A stretch of 64,000 bases of DNA from Actinokineospora fastidiosa (lineage in GTDB: Bacteria; Actinomycetota; Actinomycetes; Mycobacteriales; Pseudonocardiaceae), in assembly GCF_014648415.1 (NCBI RefSeq), contig NZ_BMRB01000001.1:1922001-1986000 (forward strand), in the 5' to 3' direction. The notes below the pieces were generated by a model, which searched no databases, had not been told where the DNA came from, and saw only the letters and a program-made list of their open reading frames with translations. The translations under genes and the position numbers were made by a program. Below, one piece after another: positions 30,691 to 38,511 of the stretch. Numbering within the stretch: position 1 is the stretch's first letter; every line of letters begins with the position of its first letter.

Positions 30691-30725
30691 ACCGGGTGGA
30701 CGGCGGGACACGCCGTCCACCCGGT
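30691..30725 (+). terminator. Terminator hairpin after secA
   Basis: A 15-bp perfect stem ACCGGGTGGACGGCG / CGCCGTCCACCCGGT with loop GGACA begins 13 bases after the secA stop. It lacks a T-run but is very stable. Confidence 0.8.
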
Positions 30726-30753
30726 CTCGGTTCAGGCCCCGGAAGGTCAGCTG

Positions 30754-31119
30754 ATGTACGAGGCGTTGGTGGTCGACTACGCGGGCACGTACACCGATCC
30801 CGGGGTCGCCGCAGTCGTGGATGTGGTGCGTGCCAAAGGTCTGCGCGTGGCGCTGCTGTCCAATGCGGACTATGTTCCCCGCGGGCTTCCGGCGGTGTTC
30901 GACGCCGTGGTCGTGTCCGGCGAGGTCGGGTTCGGCAAGCCCGACCCGCGGATCTACGAGCTTGCCGCTAACCGGATTCGAGTAGCCCCCAGCAGATGCG
31001 TGTACGTCGATGACGTGGCCGCGTACGTGCGCGGAGCCGTCGCCGTGGGCATGACCGGCGTGCACCACACCGCGGTCGAGTCCACTGTGGAGGAGCTAGC
31101 GGTCCTGCTCGACCTGTGA
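30754..31119 (+). CDS. Short HAD-superfamily protein
   Basis: A 121-residue haloacid-dehalogenase-fold protein. Motif I is DYAGTYTD, where the second aspartate of DxD is replaced by alanine. Motif II serine-asparagine is LLSNAD, motif III lysine is FGKPD, and motif IV is YVDDV. There is no cap domain, and the protein is much shorter than typical phosphatases (about 200 residues). The lost second aspartate acts as acid/base in phosphatases, so activity may be reduced or changed. ATG at 30754 with GGAAGG. It overlaps the convergent RNA methyltransferase gene by 24 bp. Confidence 0.75.
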   Translation: MYEALVVDYAGTYTDPGVAAVVDVVRAKGLRVALLSNADYVPRGLPAVFDAVVVSGEVGFGKPDPRIYELAANRIRVAPSRCVYVDDVAAYVRGAVAVGMTGVHHTAVESTVEELAVLLDL

Positions 31120-31872
31120 CCGCCGCACCAGCTCGAAGCACAGGACCGCCGCGGCGCTGGCCACGTTCAGCGACTCCACCCCGCCCGCCATGGGGATCGA
31201 CACCCAGTCGGTCACCAGGTCGCGGACCTCGGGGGACACGCCGTGGGTCTCCCCGCCCAGCACGTACGCGCACCGGGACGGCAGGTCCGCGGCGAACACC
31301 GTCCTGCGCGCGTCGGCGGCCAGGCCCACCAGCGGATAGCCCGCCGAGCGCAACGACGTCGCCGCCTCGACGGCCGTGTAGCAGCGCAGCACCGGCGCGG
31401 TGAACGCCACGCCCGCCGACGCCTTCACCACCAGCGGGTCCAGGCCCGCCACCCCGCGCCGGGGCACGACGATGCCGCCCACGCCCGCCGCCGTGGCCGT
31501 GCGCAGGATCATCCCGACGTTGGCGGGCGTGGTGATGCCGTCCAGCAGCAGCACGGTGCGCGGCAGCGAGCCCAGCGCCGAGGACAGCGACCGCATCCTC
31601 GGGGCCACGACGTCGGCCAGCACGCCCTGGTCCTGCTTGCCGTTGCCCGCCAGCACCTTCACCCGCTGCGCCGTCGCCCGGTGCACAGCCACCCCGCGGT
31701 CGCGGGCGGCGCGCAGGATCTCGGGCGCGCGGGCGTTGTCGGCGAGCAGCACCTTGTCGATCGTCAGCGACGGGTCGGCGAGCGCTTCCAGCACGGGCTT
31801 GCGCCCGTACACGGTCAGGAAACGATCTTTCGGCGATGCGGTGTCGGAGGCCACAGCCGACAAGGATCGCAT
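31096..31872 (-). CDS. TrmH/SpoU-family RNA 2'-O-methyltransferase
   Basis: A 258-residue SPOUT enzyme that probably methylates a ribose in rRNA or tRNA with SAM. An N-terminal substrate-binding domain (about 10-95) precedes the knot: motif 1 PANVGMILRTA (about 120), motif 2 YVLGGETHGVS (about 205) and motif 3 SLNVASAAAVLCFE (about 235). The exact target is not readable. The start is uncertain: ATG 31872 fits the family better, and ATG 31890 overlaps the divergent start of the WS/DGAT gene. No ribosome site is seen for either. Confidence 0.88.
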   Translation of the reverse strand: MRSLSAVASDTASPKDRFLTVYGRKPVLEALADPSLTIDKVLLADNARAPEILRAARDRGVAVHRATAQRVKVLAGNGKQDQGVLADVVAPRMRSLSSALGSLPRTVLLLDGITTPANVGMILRTATAAGVGGIVVPRRGVAGLDPLVVKASAGVAFTAPVLRCYTAVEAATSLRSAGYPLVGLAADARRTVFAADLPSRCAYVLGGETHGVSPEVRDLVTDWVSIPMAGGVESLNVASAAAVLCFELVRRSQVEQDR

Positions 31873-31888
31873 GTGCCAGGATCGGCGC

Positions 31889-33178
31889 ATGCCCGACCGC
31901 CTGTCCGCAGCCGACGCCGCGCTCCTCGCGCTGGAGGACCCGGCGACGCCGCGGCACGTCGGGTCGGTCGCGGTGTTCCGGCGGCCCAGGTCCGGCTTCG
32001 ACTACCCGGGGCTCCTCGCGCTCGTCGAGCGCCGCCTGCCGCTGGCGCCGCACTACCGGCAGCGCGTCGCCGCGGTCCCGGGGCGGCTGGCCCGGCCGGT
32101 CTGGGTGGACGACCCCGACTTCGACGTCACCCACCACGTGCGCCGCTCCGCGCTGCCCCGCCCGGGCGGCGACGAGCAGCTGTTCGACCTCGTCGCCCGG
32201 CTCATGGCCCGCCCGCTGGACCGCTCCCGGCCGCTGTGGGAGGCCTACCTGGTCGAGGGCCTGGCGGGCGGGCGCGTCGCGCTGGTCACCAAGTCCCACC
32301 AGGCCCTGGTCGACGGCGTGCGCACCGTCGACTTCGCCACCGTCCTGCTCGACGGCACGCCCGGCGCGGTCGAGGAGCCCGACGAGCCGTGGACCCCGCG
32401 CACGCCCCCCGGCGCCGTGCGGCTGCTGACCGACGCCGTCACCGACACCCTGCGCAGCCCCGCCGAGCTGGTGGAGAACGCCCGCGCCACCGTCACCGAC
32501 GTGGTCGCCGCGGGCGCCCGGGTGGCCGACGCGCTGGGCCTGCGCCCGAGCGGCCCGCTGCGGGCGAGCGGCGGCCGGGCGCGCCGCTTCGCCGTCGCGC
32601 GGGCCCGGCTGGGCGACTTGCGCGACATCCGCGCCGCCCACGGCGGTACCGTCAACGACGTGGTGCTCGCGGTGGTCGCCGGGGCGCTGCGGGGCTGGTT
32701 GCGGACCCGCGGCGAGCCGCTGACCGCCGTGCGCGCCCTGGTGCCGGTCGCGGTCAGCGACACCCCGAGCGCTGACGCGCGCCTGGTCGACCTGCCGGTG
32801 GCCGAGCCCGACCCGCTCGCCCGGCTCCGACGGGTCAGCGCGGCCATGCGCGGCCACGGCGGCGTGCCCGCCGCGGTGCTGCGCGGCATGGGCGGGCTGC
32901 ACTCGCTAGGAGCGAGGACGGCGGCGTGGGGACGCGGCGCTGGCCTCGTGGTGACCAACGTGCCCGGTCCGCAGGCCCCGCTGTACGCGGGACGGGCGCG
33001 CATGACCGAGGTGTTCCCGGTCATGCCCCTGGCCAGGGGACACGCCCTTGCCGTCGGGGTCACCTCCTACGACGGCGGGGTCTACTTCGGCCTCACCGCC
33101 GACCGGGCCTCGGTGTCCGATGTGGACGTGCTGGCCGGGGAACTGGGGGAATCCGTGGCGGAACTAGTGAAAGCGTGA
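31889..33178 (+). CDS. Wax ester synthase / diacylglycerol acyltransferase family (WS/DGAT)
   Basis: A 429-residue member of the family that esterifies acyl-CoA to diacylglycerol or fatty alcohols for storage lipid. MPDRLSAADAALLALED is the usual start. The acyltransferase motif HHxxxDG reads HQALVDG (about residue 136), so the second, catalytic histidine is glutamine. The C-terminal condensation-like domain has VTNVPGPQAPLY (about 355). ATG at 31889. The next gene begins 4 bp after its stop. An altered or lost acyltransferase activity is possible, although the fold is intact. Confidence 0.85.
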   Translation: MPDRLSAADAALLALEDPATPRHVGSVAVFRRPRSGFDYPGLLALVERRLPLAPHYRQRVAAVPGRLARPVWVDDPDFDVTHHVRRSALPRPGGDEQLFDLVARLMARPLDRSRPLWEAYLVEGLAGGRVALVTKSHQALVDGVRTVDFATVLLDGTPGAVEEPDEPWTPRTPPGAVRLLTDAVTDTLRSPAELVENARATVTDVVAAGARVADALGLRPSGPLRASGGRARRFAVARARLGDLRDIRAAHGGTVNDVVLAVVAGALRGWLRTRGEPLTAVRALVPVAVSDTPSADARLVDLPVAEPDPLARLRRVSAAMRGHGGVPAAVLRGMGGLHSLGARTAAWGRGAGLVVTNVPGPQAPLYAGRARMTEVFPVMPLARGHALAVGVTSYDGGVYFGLTADRASVSDVDVLAGELGESVAELVKA

Positions 33179-33182
33179 TCAG

Positions 33183-33686
33183 GTGAGGGTCTACATCCCG
33201 GCGACGGTGGCCATGCTCAAGGCGCTCAACGCCGACGGCGAGCTGACCGCGGTCGGCAACACCGCGTTCGCGCTGACCCCGGCGCTGCGCGAGTCGTACG
33301 CCAGCGGCGGCGACGAGGAGCTGGAGTACGCGGCGATGCTCGACGCCGCCCGCGCGTCACTGCGCCTGCTCAACGCCGAGCTGGAGGCCGACCCGGAGAC
33401 CGCGGTCCGGCGGGCCGTCGTCTCCGCCGACGTCGACGGCGCCGAGCTGCGCCCCGACCTGGACCACGCCGTGGTCAAGCTGGCCGGGCCGGTGCCGCTC
33501 AAGGTCGTGGCCGCCGTCCACCTGGACACCCCGGACGCCGAGGACGCCGTGCGGGCCGCCGCGGCCGTCGTCGACGCCGCCGACCTCGGCGATCCCGACG
33601 CCGAGTTCACCCTGGGCGATGCCGAGGACCACGAACTGGCCTGGTACGCCCCGCAGGAGCTGCCGTTCCTGCTGGAACTGATGTAG
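33183..33686 (+). CDS. DUF6912-type conserved actinobacterial protein
   Basis: A 167-residue acidic protein of unknown function. The start RVYIPATVAMLKAL and the FALTPALRESYA segment (about 30-41) are typical of this actinobacterial family. No catalytic motif, signal peptide or membrane segment is visible. GTG at 33183 follows the WS/DGAT stop by four bases, so co-expression is likely. In mycobacteria a homologue lies in the same region. Confidence 0.75.
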   Translation: MRVYIPATVAMLKALNADGELTAVGNTAFALTPALRESYASGGDEELEYAAMLDAARASLRLLNAELEADPETAVRRAVVSADVDGAELRPDLDHAVVKLAGPVPLKVVAAVHLDTPDAEDAVRAAAAVVDAADLGDPDAEFTLGDAEDHELAWYAPQELPFLLELM

Positions 33687-33705
33687 ACATCCCATGACAG
33701 GATGT
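33687..33705. promoter_or_regulatory. Inverted repeat ACATCC-N7-GGATGT upstream of pruA
   Basis: Six-bp perfect arms separated by seven bases lie 39-57 bp before the pruA ATG, immediately after the DUF6912 stop. This is a plausible operator for the proline catabolic gene, but it could be a weak terminator; no known regulator motif was recognised. Confidence 0.35.
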
Positions 33706-33743
33706 AGCTGCCGCACACCCGCGATAAGGAGGCGACCCACACA

Positions 33744-35372
33744 ATGGACGCCGTTTCGTCCGTTCCCGCCCCGGCCAACGAGCCGGTCGACCCCTACCTC
33801 CCCGGCAGCGCCCGTCGCGAGTCGCTGAGCAGGCGCGTCACCGAGCTGGCAGGCGAGCGGGCCGAGTTGACCATGACCATCGGCGGCGAGCAGCGGATGG
33901 CGGGCGGTGACCGCGTCGACGTCGTGCAGCCGCACAACCACGCGCACGTCCTGGGCGTCACCGCGCAGTCCACCCACGCCGACGTGGCCGACGCGGTCGC
34001 CGCGGCCAAGAAGGCCGCCCCCGCCTGGCGCGCCCTGCCCTTCGACGAGCGCGCCGCCATCCTGCTGCGCGCCGCCGACCTGCTCGCGGGCCCCTGGCGC
34101 GACACCCTCAACGCCGCGACGATGCTCGGTCAGTCCAAGACCGTGCAGCAGGCCGAGATCGACAGCGCCTGCGAGCTGATCGACTTCTGGCGGTTCAACG
34201 TCGCCTTCGCCCGCCGGATCCTGGAGGAGCAGCCGCAGTCCTCCCCGGGCTTCTGGAACCGGTTCGACCACCGCCCGCTCGACGGGTTCGTCACCGCGAT
34301 CACGCCGTTCAACTTCACCGCCATCGCGGGCAACCTCCCGACCGCGCCCGCGCTGATGGGCAACACCGTCGTGTGGAAGCCGTCGCCCACGCAGGGCCTG
34401 GCCGCGCACTACACGATGCGCCTGCTGGAGGCCGCGGGCCTGCCCCCCGGCGTGATCAACCTCGTCACCGGCGACGGCAAGGCCGTCAGCGAGGTCGCCA
34501 TGACCGACCCCGAGTTCGCGGGCCTGCACTTCACCGGCTCGACGGCGACGTTCAAGCACCTGTGGCGGATGATCGCCGAGAACCTCGACACCTACCGCTC
34601 CTACCCGAGGATCGTCGGGGAGACCGGCGGCAAGGACTTCGTCGTCGCCCACCCGTCGGCGGACCCGGCCGCGGTCGTCACCGGGCTCGTGCGCGGCGCG
34701 TTCGAGTACCAGGGCCAGAAGTGCTCCGCGGCCTCGCGCGCCTACATCGCCCGCTCGCTGTGGGACGGCGGCCTGCGCGAGCAACTGGTCGACACGGTCA
34801 AGACCCTGTCCTACGGCGACGTCACCGACTTCTCGCACTTCGGCGGCGCGGTCATCGACGCGCGCGCGTTCGCCAAGCACAAGAAGGCCCTGGACGCCGC
34901 CGCGGCGAACAGCTCCATCGAGGTGCTGGCGGGCGGCGCCGCGGACGACTCGGTCGGCTACTTCGTGCAGCCCACGGTCCTGCTGGGCAGCGACCCGCTG
35001 CAGGAGCCGTTCACCACCGAGTACTTCGGCCCCATCCTTGCCGTCCACGTCTACGACGACGCCGAGTACGCCAAGGTGCTGGAGCTGGTCGACACGTCCA
35101 GCCCGTACGCGCTCACCGGCGCGGTGTTCGCCACCGACCGCGCGGCCGTCGAGCAGGCCCACCAGGCGCTGCGATTCAGCGCGGGCAACTTCTACGTCAA
35201 CGACAAGCCGACCGGCGCCGTCGTCGGCCAGCAGCCCTTCGGCGGCTCCCGCGCGTCGGGCACCAACGACAAGGCGGGCTCCATCTACAACCTGCAGCGC
35301 TGGGTGAGCCCGCGCTCGGTCAAGGAGACGTTCGTCCCGCCGACGGACCACCGCTACCCGCACATGGGCTGA
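33744..35372 (+). CDS. pruA: 1-pyrroline-5-carboxylate dehydrogenase (L-glutamate gamma-semialdehyde dehydrogenase)
   Basis: A 542-residue NAD-dependent aldehyde dehydrogenase oxidising glutamate semialdehyde to glutamate in proline breakdown. Conserved parts are FTAITPFNFTAI (about 193), FTGSTATFKHLW (about 266), the general base in GETGGKDFV (about 295), the catalytic cysteine in YQGQKCSAASRAY (about 328) and FGGSRASGTNDKAGS near the end. ATG at 33744 with AAGGAGG. The proline dehydrogenase gene usually paired with it is not nearby. A strong terminator follows. Confidence 0.95.
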   Translation: MDAVSSVPAPANEPVDPYLPGSARRESLSRRVTELAGERAELTMTIGGEQRMAGGDRVDVVQPHNHAHVLGVTAQSTHADVADAVAAAKKAAPAWRALPFDERAAILLRAADLLAGPWRDTLNAATMLGQSKTVQQAEIDSACELIDFWRFNVAFARRILEEQPQSSPGFWNRFDHRPLDGFVTAITPFNFTAIAGNLPTAPALMGNTVVWKPSPTQGLAAHYTMRLLEAAGLPPGVINLVTGDGKAVSEVAMTDPEFAGLHFTGSTATFKHLWRMIAENLDTYRSYPRIVGETGGKDFVVAHPSADPAAVVTGLVRGAFEYQGQKCSAASRAYIARSLWDGGLREQLVDTVKTLSYGDVTDFSHFGGAVIDARAFAKHKKALDAAAANSSIEVLAGGAADDSVGYFVQPTVLLGSDPLQEPFTTEYFGPILAVHVYDDAEYAKVLELVDTSSPYALTGAVFATDRAAVEQAHQALRFSAGNFYVNDKPTGAVVGQQPFGGSRASGTNDKAGSIYNLQRWVSPRSVKETFVPPTDHRYPHMG

Positions 35373-35379
35373 GCAGTGA

Positions 35380-35414
35380 AAACGCCCCGCACTCGAACCG
35401 AGTGCGGGGCGTTT
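35380..35414. terminator. Terminator hairpin between pruA and lipoprotein gene
   Basis: A 15-bp perfect stem AACGCCCCGCACTCG / CGAGTGCGGGGCGTT with loop AAC, flanked by AAA on one side and TTT on the other, serves the convergent pruA and lipoprotein genes. Confidence 0.85.
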
Positions 35415-35431
35415 CGCCGTTCAGCGGGGTG

Positions 35432-36277
35432 TCAGTTGCCCGGGAACTCGCCGATCTCGCTGGCGGCGGGGGCCTCGACGTCGACCGGGACGCCCCAGTC
35501 GCTGTAGTCGACCTGGACCTTGACGTCCTGGTTCTGCACGGTCATCTCGGAGACGATGCGGACCGGCAGGTTGTCGTCGTTGACCCACACGTCGTAGACG
35601 ATGGTCTTCATCCCGGCCTTCTCCAGCTCGGCCGCGGTCGCCTTGTCGATGCCGAGGTTGTTGTCCTCGGCCAGCTTGGCCAGCTCGAGCTCGATGGTGT
35701 ACTTCTGGGTGTCCTGGCCGTCGATCGTGTCGGACTTGACGTCCTTGATCTCGCCGACCTTGGCGAACTCCTCCAGCATGTTGCGCGGGTCGGCCTTCTC
35801 GGCCGTGTCCAGCAGGCTGCCCATCTGCGCGGCCATCGGGTTGCTGGAGTCGCTCGGGTCGATCTTCAGCCACGGCTTGGTCGAGTCCGGCGCCGAACCG
35901 GCGGGCATCTTGATGTACATGATGCCCTCGACCAGGCGCATCTCCATCTCGCCGAAGCCGGGGACCTCCATGGTCATGTTCATGACGGTGTCGGCGCCCG
36001 CGAACCGGAACTCGCCCTCGGCGTTGATGTTCTGGCCCGCCGCGGACGTCTTCATCGTCATCTTCGCGCTCTGCGCGTCGGAGCTCTTCGCGGTGACCGC
36101 GTCGCTGAGCGCCTTGATGCTGTCGAACGCGCCCGTGCCCGCGTCACCCGCCGCGGTGGTGGTCACGTTGCCCGGGTTGGGCGTGCCCGCGACGCCCGGC
36201 GTCTCCCCGCCGCCACAGCCCGCCAGTGTCAGACCTGCCAGCGCCAGTCCGGCGACGAGCAGCTTCGTCTTGCCCAT
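35432..36277 (-). CDS. LppX/LprAFG-like secreted lipoprotein
   Basis: A 281-residue lipoprotein. The signal peptide MGKTKLLVAGLALAGLTLAGC ends in the lipobox LAGC, followed by a glycine- and threonine-rich linker. The mature part (about 50-281) matches the pattern of mycobacterial LppX/LprG-type proteins: alternating beta strands and amphipathic segments such as MNMTMEVPGFGEMEMRLV, with a final WGVPVDVEAP. These fold as half-barrels that carry lipids between membranes. ATG at 36277 with GAGGGG upstream. Lipid transport is inferred from family only. Confidence 0.8.
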   Translation of the reverse strand: MGKTKLLVAGLALAGLTLAGCGGGETPGVAGTPNPGNVTTTAAGDAGTGAFDSIKALSDAVTAKSSDAQSAKMTMKTSAAGQNINAEGEFRFAGADTVMNMTMEVPGFGEMEMRLVEGIMYIKMPAGSAPDSTKPWLKIDPSDSSNPMAAQMGSLLDTAEKADPRNMLEEFAKVGEIKDVKSDTIDGQDTQKYTIELELAKLAEDNNLGIDKATAAELEKAGMKTIVYDVWVNDDNLPVRIVSEMTVQNQDVKVQVDYSDWGVPVDVEAPAASEIGEFPGN

Positions 36278-36364
36278 GGGATCCCCTCGGTTCATTTCGG
36301 TGTATCGAAACCAGGACGCCGTCCGGGGCGTGCCGGTTCCACTGACGGGGACTTTACGTAACCC

Positions 36365-36378
36365 CATTCGGCCGAATG
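36365..36378. promoter_or_regulatory. Perfect 14-bp palindrome CATTCGGCCGAATG
   Basis: A perfect dyad in the divergent region between the lipoprotein gene (36277, minus) and the HTH gene (36424, plus), 45-60 bp before the latter. Its half-site CCGAATG also occurs in two units of the palindrome array downstream of the HTH gene (37251-37268 and 37426-37441). Confidence 0.5.
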
Positions 36379-36423
36379 CCCGCAGCCCTCGCCGCTCGTT
36401 GGTCCTGGGGAAGGGCGGTGCCG

Positions 36424-37179
36424 ATGACACCTGCTGGCGATGCCCGGGGATTGCCCGTCGACTCCCTGGGTGACCTGCGAAGACGGGTCGTCGCGTCGGT
36501 GGAGTCCGGCCTGGCCCAGGTCGAGGCGGCCCGCCGCTTCGGCGTGTCCCGCCAGACCGTCGGCGTGTGGGTGCGCGACTACCGCAACCGCGGCGAGGGC
36601 GCGTTCCGCCCGAACCGCCGCGGCCGCAAGCCGGGGGAGCGTCTGGCGCTGACCGACGCCCAGCAGCTGGACATCGCCCGCGCCGTCCAATCGGGCTCCC
36701 CGGAATCGGCCGGTCTGGACTGTCTCGTGTGGAACCGCCAGGCGGTGACCGACCTGGTCCACACCCGCTTCGCCATGCCGCTGGGCATGACCACCGTGGG
36801 CAACTACCTGGTGCGGTGGGGCTTCCCCCTGCCCCAGGACCTCCTGCGCGCCCTCCGCGCCGCCGCGTGCGGCCCGATGGAGTCGCCGTGGCTGCCGGGC
36901 GCGGAGGTGGTGTGGGTCGGCCACGGCGTCCCCACCTGGTGCCCGGACGCGCCGCGCACCCCCGTCCTGCAGGCGGTGTCCAACCGAGGGGCCCTGTCGT
37001 TCCTGGCAGGCGACCCCCGCTCGGCCGAGGCGGTCGCGGACTTCGTCGCCCGCCTGGTCCGCCAGTCCCGACGCCGACTCAACCTGGTCGTCACCTGGCC
37101 CCCCACCACCCCCGACCGCATCCCCCGCCTCCTGACCTTCGACGACTGCGCCGCCGCAATCACCGTCCCCCGCAGCTGA
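36424..37179 (+). CDS. Degenerate IS630-type transposase-like protein with N-terminal helix-turn-helix
   Basis: A 251-residue protein. Residues 15-85 resemble the Psq/HTH and basic linker of IS630-family transposases (SGLAQVEAARRFGVSRQTV, VWVRDY, then RRGRKPG). Residues 85-140 carry the second winged-helix part with LVRWGFPLP. The region where the DDE catalytic core should be (VVWVGHGVPTWCP, about 160) has lost the first aspartate and lacks clear later acidic residues. The frame is intact with normal codon use, which suggests domestication as a DNA-binding protein rather than recent decay. ATG at 36424 is preferred (GGAAGG upstream); ATG at 36376 is possible but overlaps the palindrome. Confidence 0.6.
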   Translation: MTPAGDARGLPVDSLGDLRRRVVASVESGLAQVEAARRFGVSRQTVGVWVRDYRNRGEGAFRPNRRGRKPGERLALTDAQQLDIARAVQSGSPESAGLDCLVWNRQAVTDLVHTRFAMPLGMTTVGNYLVRWGFPLPQDLLRALRAAACGPMESPWLPGAEVVWVGHGVPTWCPDAPRTPVLQAVSNRGALSFLAGDPRSAEAVADFVARLVRQSRRRLNLVVTWPPTTPDRIPRLLTFDDCAAAITVPRS

Positions 37180-37182
37180 TGC

Positions 37183-37500
37183 GACCGCCCAGATCACGCG
37201 ACCATCCAGACGACGCGACCATCCAGATGATCTCAACATCCAGATGATGTGATCATCCGAATGGTGACATCATCATGCGAACCGGGCGAGTGGCCGGATG
37301 TCGTCACCATCTGGCTGTTGCGATCATCTGCACGCGACGCTCATCCAGATGACCTGATCATCTGGACGGAAGAGCCGCCGCTTCGGATGGTGGGCGCATC
37401 TGGGGGATGGTCAGCTGGATGGCCTCATCATCCGAATGATGCCGTCATATGACGTGAACATCTGGATGTTCTGATCATATGGTCTGATCATCTGAGTTGC
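37183..37500. repeat. Array of about 14 degenerate dyads, consensus near GATCATCYRGATGATC
   Basis: Short imperfect palindromes recur every 15-25 bp: 37200-37214, 37217-37232, 37234-37249, 37251-37268, 37303-37320, 37322-37335, 37339-37354, 37356-37370, 37394-37412, 37426-37441, 37443-37454, 37456-37471, 37473-37484 and 37486-37500. CGTCATATGACG (37443) is a perfect dyad; GAACATCTGGATGTTC (37456) and CATCATCCGAATGATG (37426) have perfect arms of seven and six bases. The tract is markedly AT-richer than its surroundings. It lies between the convergent HTH and rsgA genes, and the last two units form the 3' end of rsgA. No gene is seen in it. Confidence 0.8.
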
Positions 37501-38509
37501 GGTCGGGGGCGTCGTCGGCGCCTGCGCGGGAGGCCAGGAGGCGGCGCAGGGAGGCGAGGCGGCCGGGGCGGGCGTCGCCGGACTCCACGACCGTGTCGAG
37601 GTAGCAGTCGGGGTCGTCGGGGGCGCCGCGGTGGCCGCAGCCGGGTGGGCACTCCTCGGCGGCGGCGACGAACTCGCCGAAGGCCGCCACGATGTCGTCC
37701 GGCTCGATGTGGGCAAGGCCGAACGAGCGGATGCCCGGGGTGTCCACCACCCAGCCGCCGTCGGGCAGCGGCAGGGCCACGGCCGTCACCGACGTGTGCT
37801 TGCCCTTCCCGACCGCGCTCACCTCGCCCGTGCGGCGGAACGCGTCCGGCACGAGGCGGTTGACCAGGGTCGATTTGCCCACGCCCGAGTGGCCCACCAG
37901 CGCCGACACGCGGTCGGTCAGCCGCTCCCGCAGCTCGGCCGGGTCGGCGTCGTGCCGGGTGACCACCACCGGCAGGTCCAGGTCGGCGTACCCCGCCAGC
38001 AGCGGGGCCGGGTCGGCCAGGTCGGCCTTCGTCAGGCACAGCACCGGCTCCAGCCCGCCCGCGTACGCCGCCACCAGGCACCGGTCGATGAACCCCGAGC
38101 GCGGCGGCGGGTCGGCCAGCGCGCACACGATCAGCAGCTGCGCGGCGTTGGCCACGACCACCCGCTCGAACGGGTCGGTGTCGTCGGCCGTGCGCCGCAG
38201 CACGCTCGTGCGGTCGGCGACGCGCACGATCCTGGCGAGGGTGTCCACCGCGCCCGTGGTGTCGCCGACCAGGTCGACGATGTCCCCGACCACCACCGGG
38301 GTGCGGCCCAGCTCGCGGGCGCGCATCGCCACCACGATCCGGTCGGGGTCGGCCTCCACCGCGCACGTCCACCGGCCGCGGTCCTTGCCGACGACCATCG
38401 CGGTGACCGCGTCGGAGTGTGCGGGCCTGCGCTTGGACCGAGGGCGGGTGCCCTTGCCGGGACGCACCCGCACGTCGCTCTCGTCGAGCTTGCGCCAGTC
38501 GCGGGCCAC
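37475..38509 (-). CDS. rsgA: Ribosome small-subunit-dependent GTPase RsgA
   Basis: A 344-residue circularly permuted GTPase that helps mature the 30S subunit. An N-terminal OB-like domain (to about 110) is followed by the G motifs in permuted order: LTKAD (G4, about 177), GHSGVGKSTLVN (G1, about 222) and DTPGIRSF (G3, about 268). The C-terminal zinc knuckle reads ECPPGCGH...DC (about 293-308). GTG at 38509 lies 2 bp after the aroA stop, so the two are one operon. The last codons (SDDQTI) are encoded by units of the dyad array, so the C-terminal tail probably arose from it. Confidence 0.95.
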   Translation of the reverse strand: MARDWRKLDESDVRVRPGKGTRPRSKRRPAHSDAVTAMVVGKDRGRWTCAVEADPDRIVVAMRARELGRTPVVVGDIVDLVGDTTGAVDTLARIVRVADRTSVLRRTADDTDPFERVVVANAAQLLIVCALADPPPRSGFIDRCLVAAYAGGLEPVLCLTKADLADPAPLLAGYADLDLPVVVTRHDADPAELRERLTDRVSALVGHSGVGKSTLVNRLVPDAFRRTGEVSAVGKGKHTSVTAVALPLPDGGWVVDTPGIRSFGLAHIEPDDIVAAFGEFVAAAEECPPGCGHRGAPDDPDCYLDTVVESGDARPGRLASLRRLLASRAGADDAPDRNSDDQTI

Positions 38510-38511
38510 GG

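Noticed and set aside
36424-37179. Active insertion sequence
   Set aside because: No terminal inverted repeats or target duplications were seen and the catalytic aspartate is missing.
37249-37452. 67-codon plus-strand frame inside the dyad array
   Set aside because: It has no ribosome site and is made of translated repeat units; no similarity to any protein I know.
37183-37500. CRISPR array
   Set aside because: Units are short degenerate palindromes with variable gaps and no identical repeat of 24 bp or more; no cas genes nearby.
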